Assembly (NCBI GenBank): GCA_016584305.1
Contig: JACEEZ010011708.1
Span: 1 to 64,000, forward strand
Direction: 5' to 3'
Length of the DNA: 64,000 nt
Source of the DNA: Chionoecetes opilio
Lineage: Eukaryota; Arthropoda; Malacostraca; Decapoda; Majidae
Of this stretch, positions 46,826-58,859 are shown one piece after another. The first letter of the stretch is position 1, and each line of letters starts with the position of its first letter. The notes beneath the pieces were generated by a model. The model saw only the letters and a list, made by a program, of their open reading frames with translations, did no database searches and had not been told where the DNA came from. The translations under genes were made by a program, and so were the position numbers.

Positions 46826-49458
46826 TCAGTGCTTGGCAATATCACTCTTTGTCTTGAAACACTTGCCACAAACATCACACTTGAACTCCCTCAAACCACT
46901 GTGTCTCAAGGTGTGTTTGGTGAGGTTAGACTTCAGAGTAAATTCTTTTCCCACACTCCAGACATTGGTGATTCTTAACACCACTGTGTGTCAGGGCGTG
47001 TTTGGTGAGGCCAGACTTTAGAGTAATCTTTCCCACACTCCAGACCATTAGTGATTCTTAACACCACTAGGGTCTCAAGTGTGTTTGGTGAGGCTAGATT
47101 TAGAGTAAATCTTTTCCCATACTCCAGACATTGGTGATTTTTGTCACCACTGTGTGTATCAGGTTGTACAAGTGCTTCATGTGAATCTTCCACGTAGCTG
47201 GCAATATCCCTTTTTGTCTTGAAAAAACTTGCCACAAACATCACATTTGAACCCCCTCAAACCACTGTATTTAAAGGTGTGTGCGGTGAGGGCAGACTTC
47301 TGAGTAAATCTTTTCCACACTCCAGGACTTTGGGTGATTCTTAAACACACTGTGTGTCAGGGTGTGTTGGTGAGGGTAGACTTATCACTAAATCTTTCCC
47401 ACACTCTACACATTCATGATTTTTAAAACACCACTGTGTGTCAGGGTGTGTGTGGTGAGGTCAGACTTCCGAGTAAATCTTTTCCACACTCCAGACATTG
47501 GTGATTCTTAACACCACTGTGTGTCTGGGTGTTTTTGGTGAGGGTAGATTATCACTAAATCTTTTCCCACACGCTACACATTCATGATTCTTAACACCAC
47601 TGTGTGTAGGGTGTGTTTGGTGAGGTTAGAATTCTGAGTAAATCTTTTCCCACACTCCAGACATTGGTGATTCTTAACACCACTGTGTGTCAGGGTGTGT
47701 GGGGGTGAGGGTAGACTTATCACTAAATCTTTTCCCACACTCTACACATTCATGATTTTTAACACCACTGTGTGTCAGGGTGTGTTTGGTGAGGTCAGAC
47801 TTATCACTAAATCTTTTCCAACATTCCAGACATTGGTGCTTCTTGTCACCACTGTGTGTACTCAGGTTGTACAAGTGCTTCATGTGAATCTTCACGTGGC
47901 TGGCAATATCCCGCTTTGTTTTGAAACACTTGCCACAAACATCACATTTGACTCCTCAAACAACTGTGTCAAAAGGTGTGTGCGGTGAGGCTAGACTTCT
48001 GAGTAAATTTTTTCCCACACTCCAGACATTGGTGATTCTTAACACCACTGTGTGTCAGGTGTTTTTGGTGAGGGTGGGACTTTAGAGTAAATCTTTTCCC
48101 ACACTCCAGACATTGGTGATTCTTAACACCACGTGTGTCAGGGTGTGTTTGGTGAGGGTAGACTTATCACTAAACCTTTTCCCACACTCTACACATTCAT
48201 GATTTTTAAACACCACTGTGTGTCAGGGTGTGTTTGGTGAGGTTAGACTTCGAATAAATTTGTTCCCACACTCCAGACATTGGGATTCTTAACACCACTG
48301 TGTGTCAGGGTGTGTTTTGGTGAGGGTAGACTTTTTCCCTAAATCTTTCCCACACTTACACATTCAGATTTTTAACACCACTGTGTGTCAGGGTGTGTTT
48401 GGTGAGGTCAGATTTATCACTAAATCTTTCCAACATTCCAGACATTGGTGATTCTTAACACCACTGTGTGTCAGGGTGTGTTTGGTGAGGGCAGACTTCT
48501 GAGTAAATTTTTTCCCACACTCCGGGACATTGGTGATTCTTAACACCACTGTCTGTCAGGGGGTGTTGGGTGAGGAGGGGACTTATCACTAAATCTTTCC
48601 CAAAACTCCAGACATTGGTGATTCTTTCACACTGTGGTACTCCTGCAGGTGTAAAAGTGCTTCATTGAATCTTCACGTGGCTGGCAATATCCCTCTTTGT
48701 CCTTGAAACACTTGCCACAAAATCACATTTGAACCCCCCAAAAACCACGTGTCTAAAGGTGTGTTTGGTGAGGCTAGATTCTCAGAAAAATCTTTTCCCA
48801 CACTCCAGACATTGGTGATTCTTAACCCCACTGTGTGTCAGGGTGTGTTTGGTGAGGTTAGACTTACAATTAAATCTTTTCCCACACTCCGGGACATTGG
48901 TGATTCTTAACCCCCACTGTGTGTCAGGGTGTGTTTGGTGAGGCTTGACTTATCACTAAACTTTTCCACACTCTACACATTCATGATTCTTAACACCACT
49001 GTGTGTCAGGGGTTTTTGGGTGAGGGTAGATTTATCACTAAATCTTTTCCCACACTCTACACATTCATGATTCATAACACCACTGTGGGGCAGGGTGTGT
49101 CTGATGAGATAAGACTTGTGAGTAAATCTTTTCCCACATCCAGACACTAGTGATTCTTAACACCACTGTGTGTCAGGGCGTGTTGGGTGAGGTTAAATTT
49201 TTTAGTAAATTTTTTCCCACACTCCAGACATTCAGATCCTTGACGCCACTGTGTGTCAGGAAATGCTCTCAAGCAGACTCTTACATTGAATGATTTACTA
49301 CATTGTGAGCAACAAAACTGCCTCTCTCCTTCTTGGCCTGAGCTGCCTGCCTCCAGGGGATTCTTGCCATCCCTCCTGTACCTCCCCACAGCTGAGGCAG
49401 ACTGCTGCTGCTGCTCCCGGCCACTGGGTGGCTGCCCGCCTCCCGCCACAGCCTCCAC
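46826..49458 (-). CDS. Intronless C2H2 zinc-finger protein, about 28 near-identical fingers
   Basis: Presumed nuclear sequence-specific DNA-binding protein. The N-terminal segment (about 49458-49320) is low-complexity ([11 protein letters not shown], then [10 protein letters not shown]) with no KRAB, BTB or ZAD domain visible. Fingers then follow every 84 bp with the pattern C-x2-C-x12-H-x3-H, mostly [17 protein letters not shown] or [12 protein letters not shown], joined by HSGVKNH linkers in place of TGEKP. Variant units with [11 protein letters not shown] and a longer MKHLYNL linker recur at about 48640-48740, 47860-47960, 47150-47260 and, last, at 46826-46900, where KSDIAKH is followed by TGA (46826-46828). 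One-base indels break the frame many times; given local quality these may be assembly errors. An ATG in strong context (GCCGCCATG, 49486) lies one frame off the GTG-initial frame used here, so the true start is uncertain. Confidence 0.75.
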
Positions 49459-49551
49459 CGCAGCAATACTCGCGCGGCAGCAACATGGCGGCCGATCCTG
49501 CAGGAAGCTTTAGGGATGCCGGCGCGAGATGCCTTAGTGTGCAGCAGAACA

Positions 49552-49895
49552 CCCCGCTGGGACTGTGACCTCACCACCTGTAACAGTGGTCACAGTCAGC
49601 ACACAGAGAGCCAGCTGGGAACTATGATCTCACCACCTGCACAGTGGTCACAGTCAGCACACAGAGAGCCAGCTGAGACTGTGACCTCACCCCCTGCAAC
49701 AGTGGTCACAGTCACCACACATAGAGCCAGCTGGGACTGTGACCTCACCCCCTGCAACAGTGGTCAGTCAGGACAGAGAGAGCCAGCTGGGACTGTGACC
49801 TCACCACCTGCAACAGTAGTCACAGTTAGGACACAGAGCCACTGGGACTGGACCTCACCACCTGCAAAGTGGTCACAGCTAGGACACAAGAGCCA
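49552..49895 (+). repeat. About 60-bp minisatellite upstream of the zinc-finger gene
   Basis: Six units containing GGGACTGTGACCTCACC, CTGCAACAGTGGTCACAG and ACACAGAGAGCCAGCTGGG. It begins about 65 bp from the gene's likely start codon, in what should be promoter sequence. Confidence 0.9.
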
Positions 49896-49904
49896 GGGTT
49901 AGGT

Positions 49905-50015
49905 TCAATTGTTTTTTGTCAATTTTGTTCCAAATCCCCTAAAAAAAAAGTTATTTGCGTCAGAAACGGTTAGCAGATTAATTTGAAACACATCAAAAAC
50001 TCACCAGTAAAGTTC
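49905..50015. mobile_element. Half copy of the 41862-42212 foldback
   Basis: GTTAGGTTCAATTGTTTT, then GCGTCAGAAACGGTTAGCAG, CACATCAAAAACTCACCAG. Only the right half is present. Confidence 0.7.
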
Positions 50016-50119
50016 GGTACATGTTTACACTAAGACCGCAATTGCCTACACAATTGGGGGTGTGGTTTCTGTTCACCTTTAAAAGATTCTAAGAAACATT
50101 CTCTCTATGAACTTCCGTC

Positions 50120-50428
50120 GCAAATCACTACTTTCGGGGATATAAGACGTTTTTAACAGGAGGGAGTGTATAGGAGATATGAAAATTAAACAACCTAACC
50201 CCCCCTTTAGACTTTCTAACCTAAACCCATTCCCACGCTTTAACCTCCTAACTAAAGCCAAATATGGGTTATAAGGACGAGGACTTCACGGTCGTTTTCA
50301 GAGAACAGACTAATTTTTCCTGGCCTACAAAAGGTGCTTTTTCTAATGGAGATAGTTTTATTTTCGGAAACCCATTCCTAACACTCCTTCCTATTAAAAA
50401 CGTCTTATACCTCCGAAGTAGTGATTTG
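50120..50428. mobile_element. Foldback MITE, about 310 bp
   Basis: CAAATCACTACTTTCGGGG with ATAAGACGTTTTTAACAGGA on the left is complemented by CTATTAAAAACGTCTTATAC with CTCCGAAGTAGTGATTTG on the right. Non-coding. Confidence 0.8.
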
Positions 50429-50433
50429 TGTAT

Positions 50434-50502
50434 TTTCATTATTACTACTACTGCTACTACTACTACTACTATTACTACTACTACTACTACTACCATTGCC
50501 GT
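50434..50502. repeat. (CTA/TTA)n trinucleotide microsatellite
   Basis: Runs of ACTACTACT and ATTACTACT. 50505-51045 contains no recognisable gene. Confidence 0.95.
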
Positions 50503-51049
50503 AATAAGAGACCCCACACCGTCTTGCCTCTCGCTCAACAATACTACCCATTATTATGCTCAAAAAATACTTTCTAAACCCCTTATTATGCTCAACAATA
50601 CTGCTTTCTGTCACTGTTTCGGACTTAGGTTCATGGCATACGCCTTATTTACCCTTCCTCGGCTTTCCATAGGGGCGATAATCCCCTCATTTAGGTTATT
50701 AATGGACAAAAAAACACTGATAAAAAAGCAACATGGGATCTCCAGCGGAAAGTCAACACTGCGCCCGTGGGGTCACTCAGCGCCCCAGGCACAACACAGG
50801 CTGCAGCCCTTCATTACACATTATACGCACTAAATAATGAAGGAACTACCACGGATAATGTACAATGATCATAAATACACCACGTACACCCTCAGAAACC
50901 CATTAAATAACAAAGAAATAGGGATATTCAAGTTGGGAAAAAAATGATAATTCATTGCGCAATATTTACAACCACACAAAATTTGTGTGGTTGGGGCCAC
51001 AAAACCCCAAAAAAGTGGTAGGGCCCCCCAGCCCAACTTTTTCTTATGG

Positions 51050-54010
51050 GGGTGGCGGGGCGGTGGGAGAGGCGGCGCCTGCCCGTCGAATCACTCCTGG
51101 GATCAACCTGCGGAGAGTTCTTCGTGTGGGCTCGTGGAACGTTCTGAGCCTCTCAGACAATCATCGATACCTCTCCTATCGGGCGAGCTCAGTAGCTGAG
51201 GGTGGATATAGTGTGCCTCTCTGAGGGCGAGGAGGCCTGGCAGTGGCGAGACTAGCAGTGGGGGTTACACCTACTGCTGGTCCGGCATGAGAATGGTCAC
51301 CGTGTCCCGGGGGGTAGCTATAGGCATTCCAGCAAACTGCAGCCGTCACGTTTTTGAGGTTACTCCGGTGATGAGCGTATAATGCGGGTGAGGATGAAAC
51401 ACACTCTGGGTTTCATGTCTCTTGTTGCAGTGTACGCTCCTACCGAGATGCGTAAAACTGAAGAGAAGGAGATGTTCTAGCCAAACTCGACTCTGTATTA
51501 GACCAGTGTCCTCCTCGGGACACACTCATTGTCTTGGGCGACTCAATGCTACTACTGGCACTGTGAGAGATGGCTACGAGTTATGTGTGGTCCCCATGGA
51601 TCCGGTACCAGAAAACCCAACAGTTCTCTGCTTCTGAACTTTTCAAGGTCCAGAAGGTTGAGAATTGCAGGTTCTTTGGGATCAGAGAACCAGAGCTGCA
51701 CCGCTGGATATGGTATTTGTAATGCCGGAGGGTAGCTAAGGAATCGACCACATCCTCGTTAGTAGTCGTTGGAGGATCCTCCAGAACTGCAGGGTTTACC
51801 GGAGTGCTGAGTTCTTTGGAACAGATCACAGACTTGTTGTTGCTACACTTAAGCTTCATGTCAAGTCTAGAAGCATTTCAAGAGGTAACCATACTGTGTT
51901 TCATCTTGAGAAACTGAAGGACTTGACATGTGCTCATGAGTATGCAGTGGCAGCTCAAAACGGTTTGATGAGCTCGGTGCTCTCGGGGACCCTGTAGAAC
52001 TGTGGGATACCTTCAAACTGAAAGTCTACAGGTGCCAAAGGGGTGTATTGGGGAGCGCCCGAGGTAAAGGCGTGGTTTTGTCTCGACGGAGACGCTGGAG
52101 AAAGTTGAGGAGAGTCGCGCTGCCAGGCTGGCTGGGAACCAGTACCAGCACAGGGGTTGTCACGCCGGACTAGAGCCCTCCTGAGGAGAGACAAGGAGAG
52201 GTATGTCAGGAGTCTCGCTGAGGATGTCGAGGGTCATTTGAACGCTAATGACCTCCGACCCGCCTACCGAGCCCTGAAGAAGCTCCGTTCCAAGTCTCCT
52301 TCTCGGGCGAGTGCTATTCGAACAGCAGATGGGCGCCTCATGTCGGACATGGATGGGCAGAGGCTCGTTGGGCTGAGTACTTTGGGCAGTTGTTCACGGT
52401 GGACCCTCCAACTGAGTAGCTTCACACCACGGGTTACAGGCAGTGGATGCGATCCTCCCATGACGAAACCGCCCCCCTCTCTTGACGAAGTCAGAGAGGC
52501 TGTAGCAAAGTTGAGGGGGGAAAGGCAGCTGGGGTTTGTAATATCAGTGCGGAGCTCCTAAAGCTGGGGGTTTTGGCCATGATCCGCGGGTTGCATGCTG
52601 TCCTGACTGCCCTGGTGGCAATCAGGTACCATTCCTTTCCCGACTGGAAAAGGGGGGTGGTCGTCCCTATCTGGAAAGGGAAAGGGGACCGTCAGGACTG
52701 CAACAATTACTGCGGTATTACACTGCTCAGCGTTTCCAGGCAAGGTGCTTGCCCATCTATTTCTGACACGAATCGCAGTCATCTGGTGAAGCATCAGAGA
52801 CCTCAGCAGTCTGGGTTCACGCCTGGTAAGTCAACAACGGACCGTTTTCCTGGTGGAACGCCGAGTGGGGTTTCGACAGGGGATGCTTGCAGCCTATTTT
52901 TGATCTCAAGAAGGCGTTTTGACTCAGTGCATCGTGAGTTACTCTGGGATTTTTCTGCGACTTCGCGGGATTCCTGCAAGGACTATTGGTTTGATAACAG
53001 GTCTGTATTCTGGGACTGAGAGTGCTGTGAAGTGTTGGGGCAGGGTATCCCGGCTTCTTTCCTGTGAATACAGGAGTGAGGCAAGGGTGCGTCCTTGCCC
53101 CATCACTTTCAACGCTTGTTTTGGACTGGGTATTGGACAAGGTTGTAGATCAAGTGATTGTGGAGCATCCGTCGGCAACACCAAGATCATGATCTTGTTT
53201 TGCCGATGATGCAGTAATCTTTGCTGAGTCGCTGGAGGTTTCCCGGTGATGGCTCTCGAGGCGCTGCACAAGGAGGCAAAGCCTTTGGGACTTGAGGTCT
53301 CCTGGGTCAAGACCAAGGTCCAGGTGTTGGAGACTTACTAGATGAAGCAGTACAGTCTGTTCATGCGTGTGGCGAGGACATTGAGATCTTGGAAAGTTTT
53401 ACATACCTTGGTAGCGCAGTCCATAATGACGGCGGGTCACGTCAAGAAGTCTTACGGCGGATTGGGATAGCCCCGGTGTTATGGACTCGCTCAGCGGGAG
53501 TATTTGGCGTTGTCGGTACCTGTGCAGGAGGACAAAGATCTGGTCTTCAAGTCGCTTGGACCCTGTCTTCTCTATGTTGTGAGACATGGACACTAAATAG
53601 TGACTTGAAGAGACGAATCAATACCTTTGGTTTAAAAAGTGTCTTCGCAGAATTATGGGGGATCGCTGGGATGATTACGTATCAAATCAGCGATTGCACC
53701 GTGAGACTGAATCGAGGCCTATTACCTGCATAGTTCGCCAGCGCCAACTTCGGCTATAGGGGAATGTGGCACGCTACCTGAAACGGATCCTTCCCATCGG
53801 GTTGTATCTGTAAGAGACAATCCGGCGTGGAGGCCAAGGGGGCGCCCACAAGGCTCGGGCTGGGGCAAGTGATGTTTCTTGTCGAGAGCTGCTTGGGATG
53901 GGGGAAAAGGGGCCTGCATGGGAGCTCGCGCGTGGGGACCCCCGGAGTGGCGTCGTAGGGTGGGCGAGGCGACGCGCCCCCGGCGTATGCCCCAATGATT
54001 GATTGATTGA
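51050..54010 (+). mobile_element. RTE-clade non-LTR retrotransposon, nearly complete, frame-broken
   Basis: The endonuclease domain comes first: RVGSWNVLSLSD at about 51115-51150, a damaged GD.NATTG at 51538-51560, and DHRLVVAT at 51824-51850. A basic linker follows (RALLRRDKERYVRSLAE, 52170-52220). The reverse transcriptase shows WKRG.VVPIWKGKGDRQ-NNY (52640-52710), QSGFTPGKSTTDR (52808-52846), DL.RRFDSVHRE (52898-52938), FADDAVIFAES (53196-53230), and SFTYLGSAV (53395-53420). A C-terminal RPRG...GRGPAW-LARGDPR...YAPMID block leads into a (TGAT)n tail at 53995-54010, usual for RTE elements. About ten frameshifts make it inactive as read. No target duplication could be fixed. It needs no other element to move if intact, and RTE machinery can also mobilise SINEs. 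Confidence 0.85.
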
Positions 54011-54842
54011 CACAAAAATTTTACTTTTAACTAACGCTTAAAAAAATAGGGAATCATATGAGTTACTCACTACGTGAATGGATGTAGCTTAAAAACAGTA
54101 ACAGATCCTAGTTTGGAGTTTGCAGTAAAAAGTCGGTTTTTTTTTTGTTAAGGTAACGTAACATTTTAAAGCACTGGGTCTGCCCTTTTTCTCCCTAAGC
54201 ACATGAAATACACGGTAGCAGAACGCACACAAAACCAAAGAGGTGTGAATAACTGGCAAAAAACAGACAAACCCACACACTTCAAATACAAGGAAGAATA
54301 TGCCCGAGACAAAATAGTAACAAAAAACACAAGTCCAAGATTAAGATCTGAAAAATAGAAATCAACGCATTGGCCCATGGTTAATGCCTAAAACGATGCG
54401 GAACAATCGAAATATATTGAAACAAACCAAAATTCTCCTAAAATTGATGTAGAAATAAAATTATTGATACGTAAAGGACAAATAGATGGCATTTATAACT
54501 GAAAAAAAAAAAAAAAAAATTCAATAGGCTATCAAAACAGCCTAAGCCTATCTTTTTTAACAGGTTTCCGGAATATAAAAATATCTCTATGTCATAAAGC
54601 AACATTTTAGGCCAGGAAAAATTAGTCAGTGTCTCAGAAAAAAACCGCGCATTCCTCGTCCATTTTTACCGCCGTATCTTTTAGGCAAGCGGGACCGTAT
54701 CTTTAGACACTGCTATCACTAACTCTGCATTAAAAGTGTCCGCGGCCAGGGAAGAACAGTGGCGATGCAGGTCACAAGAGGAAGAAGAGTGTGGCGGACG
54801 TAAACCCTTGTCTCTCGCCTCCCTATAAACAACATGTCATTA
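54011..54842. other. Unassigned interval
   Basis: A/T-rich sequence with no gene or repeat recognised. Confidence 0.5.
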
Positions 54843-55516
54843 TCTCCTAAAGGAATGCCGGACGTTTCGCCCCATGGAAATTTCGCCCCCCCAATCGCGG
54901 ACGTTTCGCCCCCATTTGCGGACGTTTCGCCCCCCATTTGCAGACGTTTCGCCCCCCATTTGCGGACGTTTCGCCCCCATTTGCGGACGTTTCGCCCCAC
55001 TCGCGGACGTTTTTGCCCCCCGGATTCGCCCCACGGAAATTACTATACTGTTTCAAAACTGTTCATCAAATGACTACAAAATCATCAGAAATACTGATAG
55101 ATTTGTTTACGCACAAAATGATGACGAAATGCTGTTATCGACCGGTCTTAAAGGGACAGTGTACTTCGAATTCCGTACTATAGTCAAAACAGGATTTGAG
55201 TGATAGTCGATTTTTCTACGATAATTTCCATATTTCTTCTTCAAATCTCTCCAAATTTTGACACACTAGTTTCTAACCAATACCTAACTACACGTCAATA
55301 TTTCTGATGATTTTGTAGTCATTTGATGAACAGTTTTGAAATAGTATAGTAATTTCCGTGGGGCGAATCCGGGGGGCGAAACGTCCGCGAGTGGGGCAAA
55401 ACATCCACGAATGGAGGCGAAACGTCCGCTAATGTGGGGCGAAACGTCCGCTAATGTGGGGCGAAACGTCCGCGATTAGGAGGGGGCGAAACTTCCATGG
55501 GGCGAAACATCCGGTT
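54843..55516. mobile_element. FB-like foldback element with tandem-repeat arms
   Basis: The left arm (about 54855-55040) is six to seven copies of a roughly 22-bp word, GCGGACGTTTCGCCCCCATTT. The right arm (about 55360-55512) is the same word inverted (GGCGAAACGTCCGCTAATG). Immediately inside, TTACTATACTGTTTCAAAAC and TTTTGAAATAGTATAGTAA are also complementary. The loop of about 200 bp is non-coding. Tandemly repeated TIRs recall Drosophila FB elements, but no homology is claimed. Confidence 0.85.
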
Positions 55517-55610
55517 ACCGGCGACAGGTCTCAGTTGGTGTTTCTGCGAGAATTCCTATTGGCGAGAGTTTCATAAACCTATTCAAGTCTCCCTACACCC
55601 TACCGCCAAT

Positions 55611-55826
55611 AACACTATAGTCACCACTGCACATATATGTCGTCAGGCGCCATATATTACGAATTGTATCATCACTACAGATACATAATTGTATGTGCCA
55701 CTAAAGATGCATGCACAGTAGTTTATACTAAGTACCTGTCTTCAGTGGCACATACAAGTCTATAGTGAGCTATAATTAGTAATATTTAGCGCCTGGCGAC
55801 AAAAGTGCAGTGGCGACTATAGTGTT
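55611..55826. mobile_element. Palindromic MITE (TAGTCGCCACTGC), best copy
   Basis: AACACTATAGTCACCACTGC at the left and GCAGTGGCGACTATAGTGTT at the right form a TIR of about 20 bp. Inner GGCGCCATATATTAC / GTAATATTTAGCGCC also pair. It abuts the 5' truncation of the retroelement at 55827. Confidence 0.85.
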
Positions 55827-57450
55827 ATGATGGGGGAGGAACAGAATGGTTTTCGCAAGGATAGGAGAGGTGAGGACAACATGTTCGTAGTCAGTTCAGT
55901 GATAGAGAAAATGAATAGAATGGGTGGGAAGACATACCTTGCATTCCTTGACTTTGAAAAGGCTTATGATAGGGTCAATAGGGGTTTGCTTGTAGACTAC
56001 TGTCTAGGATTGGGATTAGTGACAGAATAGTCAGCATAATAAATAGTATGTATGAGGACACACGGGCAGTGTACAGGCTTGGGGACATAGAGACAGAGTG
56101 GGTAGGTAGTCGAAGAGGGGTTAGGCAGAGCTTGCGTGTTATCACCGTACTTTTTGGCTTATATACAGAGGAATTAGCAATTAGGTTGAGAAATTCGGGC
56201 TATGGGATAAGGGTTGGGGAGGAAAAGTTGAGCAGTTTACTATATGCTGACGACATAGTTTTCATGAGTGAGGACAGTGGAGAACTTCAGGAGATGTTAC
56301 ATGTAGTCGCACAGTATGGGAGGGATTTTGGGATGAAATTTAACAGTGAGAAAGTCAGGTCCTGGTTATAAATGTAGAGGCAGCAGATGAGGGTAGGAGT
56401 TGGGAAATGGGAGACCTGAGGATAGGGCGCACCGAGTCATATAAATACCTAGGTATCACGGTAGATGGGAAGGGAGCAGATAGGACGAAACAGGATAAAA
56501 TAGGAAAAGCAAATCAGTGGGTGGGAAGGCTTGGTAGTGTAGCAAGATGTAGGGCAAACAGGTATGAGGTAGTAAGAGGGTTGTGGAAAGGCATGGCAGT
56601 ACCGAGCCTCATGTATGGGGCAGAGTGTATGAGGTGGATGGTAGGAGAGCTAGACAAGTTAGAGGTAGTACAGAACAGGGTAGGTAGACTTGCACTAGAG
56701 GCAAACAGGTATGTAGCAGTGGAGGCGATCAGGGGAGAGGCAGGGTGGAGTACCTTTGCGGAGAGAATAGGAAAGTCAGTGCTTAATTACAAAATCAGGC
56801 TTAGATAAATGGATGAAAACAGGTGGGCTCGAAAAGTTTATGAGTGGATAGGGCAGAGTAGTAAATGGGATAGATCAAGCAGACGGAGGGAGAGGAAATG
56901 TGGGTTACAGGGTTTCACAGATAGGATACACCAGTCTAGTGAGGGGGAGTTAAAGCGAAAGGTGAATGACCAAGTTCAGAGGCAGGGCAGGGAGATGTGG
57001 AGACAGAGGATGGAGGGTAAGAGTTCTCTGAATTGGTACAAGGGGAAGACCACACCAAAGTGTGAGGTCTTTTATGATGGTAGCTTAGGGAGTAGTTTAA
57101 TATTTAAAGCAAACACTAAATCTTTGGAGGTCAATAGTAGAAACATATAGATGGGCAAACGAAGGAAGCAAGATATGTCAAATGTGTATGGGTAGACTAG
57201 ATGAAACTGTAGATCACCTGGTATTAATGTGTCCAAGGTATGATGAGGGAAAGAGAGCGGCTTATAGCAATAGTGGCACGGGAGGTAGGCGGGGGATCAG
57301 TGGGATAGAGTGGCAGAGGGGAACATAGATGGGATAATGGAATTTCTTTTAGGTTTGAGTAGGGTACAGGACACCAATAGAAGATAATTGAAGGGGTTAA
57401 AGTATTTTTAGAAAAGGCATGGGTAAAAAGAGCAGAGAGTTAGGGCCTAA
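55827..57450 (+). pseudogene. 5'-truncated non-LTR retrotransposon with zinc-knuckle C-terminus
   Basis: It begins inside the reverse transcriptase: EEQNGFRKDRRGEDN, FLDFEKAYDRVNRG (55935-55990), EDTRAVYRLGD and RRGVRQ (56050-56130), LLYADDIVFMSED with the YADD catalytic pair (56235-56275), YKYLGI (56440-56460). A thumb/linker region follows, with MEGKSSLNWY (57010-57045). It ends with WANEGSKICQMC and ETVDHLVLMCPRYDE (57150-57245), a CxxC...H...C tail. Endonuclease and N-terminal RT are missing. A handful of frameshifts and one in-frame stop (TAA at about 56806) break it. The minus-strand fragments at 44010-45240 belong to the same family. Confidence 0.8.
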
Positions 57451-57689
57451 TCCTATAAGCCCTGAGGGAGCCAGCCGGAAAATAGGCTTTGAACTACGGA
57501 TGAAAACCGCGGTTTAGCTCCCCACCTGGAAAGAAGAAGACGGTAGTTGGTTGACGGTGCCGAGATTCCTAGCATTTCACCTCTCTCAGCGACAATACCA
57601 TTACAACAATAATCAAATAGTCGTCAGGTAGCTACAGCGTACGCCAGTACACTTCCGTACTGTGCGTGGGCAGATAGAGGGCAGTAGAG

Positions 57690-57861
57690 GAAAATGGTGA
57701 GGTCAAAAGCCAGTCTGAGCTGTGGCGTCGTCGTTTCCATGGTAACGGCGGGGACTTGTTTACATCCCACTGCGAGGCGCCCAAAAGCGTTTGATAGAGG
57801 GGTACAGAAACCCGAACGGCGCAAGCCGCTCAAATTCTTCTTCTCAAACGCAGCCCTGCGC
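57690..57861 (+). promoter_or_regulatory. GC-rich segment with an X-box-like palindrome
   Basis: GTTTCCATGGTAAC at 57733-57746 fits the RFX-type X-box pattern (RYYNYY-N2-RRNRAC). The segment is CpG-rich compared with its surroundings and leads into the dispersed repeat at 57862. No downstream gene is recognised, so a promoter role is only a possibility. Confidence 0.3.
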
Positions 57862-58180
57862 AGTGCCTGTCAGCTGTTCGCTCCGGCGTGTGGGCGCGGC
57901 GGCCACTTGGATCCATTGACACTACGACCCTAACAACAATGTCTATGTTTTGATTTCTATGATTACTGTATTACTTTATTGACTGCCATTTGGTGCTTTC
58001 GAGGCAGTATGAATATTATTTATGCTGTTTTGGTTATTGTAAGAGATGTGCGAGGTGTAGAAATAATGAAAATTATATAAAATGAAAATGTTTTAGTTTT
58101 TCAAAGGAACTACCACGTAACCGCGTGTAGGTCCCACGGCCTCTTGTAGCTTCCTTATTTACTTAGGTTCACTTATGGCT
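57862..58180 (+). repeat. Dispersed 315-bp repeat, copy 2, with one satellite-like unit
   Basis: Near-identical to 43046-43362 and in the same orientation. Similarity stops after TTCACTTATGGCTA. 58181-58855 contains no recognisable gene. Confidence 0.85.
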
Positions 58181-58859
58181 AGCTATTATCATAACTGTTA
58201 TTTATGTCTAGGTAGAGAAATACAGCCATAATGAACACACAAATAAGTCATGGTCCAAGCCAAACTAACACATACCTACACACTAAATAAGACAGGGAAA
58301 TAAGACAAAATAGAGGCCAGCACACAAGTCCCCACAAAACAGGCGTGTGTCTGACTAGTGACTACCTAGCTACTCTTGCTAGGTTAAGTTAGGCAATTAT
58401 CTATAAAACCAGAGAAGAAAAATGGCTAAAACTTTCGAGGTAATATTTCTCACGAAGAGATTTTTTAATAATACTTAGAAAAGTTCTCTTAAAACCCTGC
58501 AATAAGTAAAGAAAAAATACCAAGGCTACAGATAATATATCCCATCATAGTGTAATGCTAATAATACTAGCTAGATATATGGTCAGTGGCTAGAAATACG
58601 GCCATGGCTAGATATACGGCAGTGGCACGACAGTAGCATTCAATAAAACACCTCCTTCATGCATTTTGTCGTATATATTACAAAAATACATCAAGAGCAT
58701 GTATAGAAACGGAGAGGCAGATATACATGATTCATTGTGTATAAAGAGATGATGCTCAGGGGATCCAACGTACACTTCTATATTCCAGAGGCAGCTTATG
58801 TATATAGAAATTCATTTATGCATAACTATGGAATTCTAGACACTGATATACCACAGGCT

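Noticed and set aside
45626..46978. A 450-codon open frame rich in His/Thr/Pro and overlapping Cys/Val/Trp frames on the other strand
   Set aside because: They run through the CACTGCCACACAGGACA minisatellite, which simply lacks stops in several frames. No domain is present and the real zinc-finger frame ends outside it.
54834..55203. Pro-rich frames with repeated ADVSPPF words
   Set aside because: They are translations of the 22-bp tandem repeat in the foldback arms, with mirrored Gly-rich frames on the other strand.
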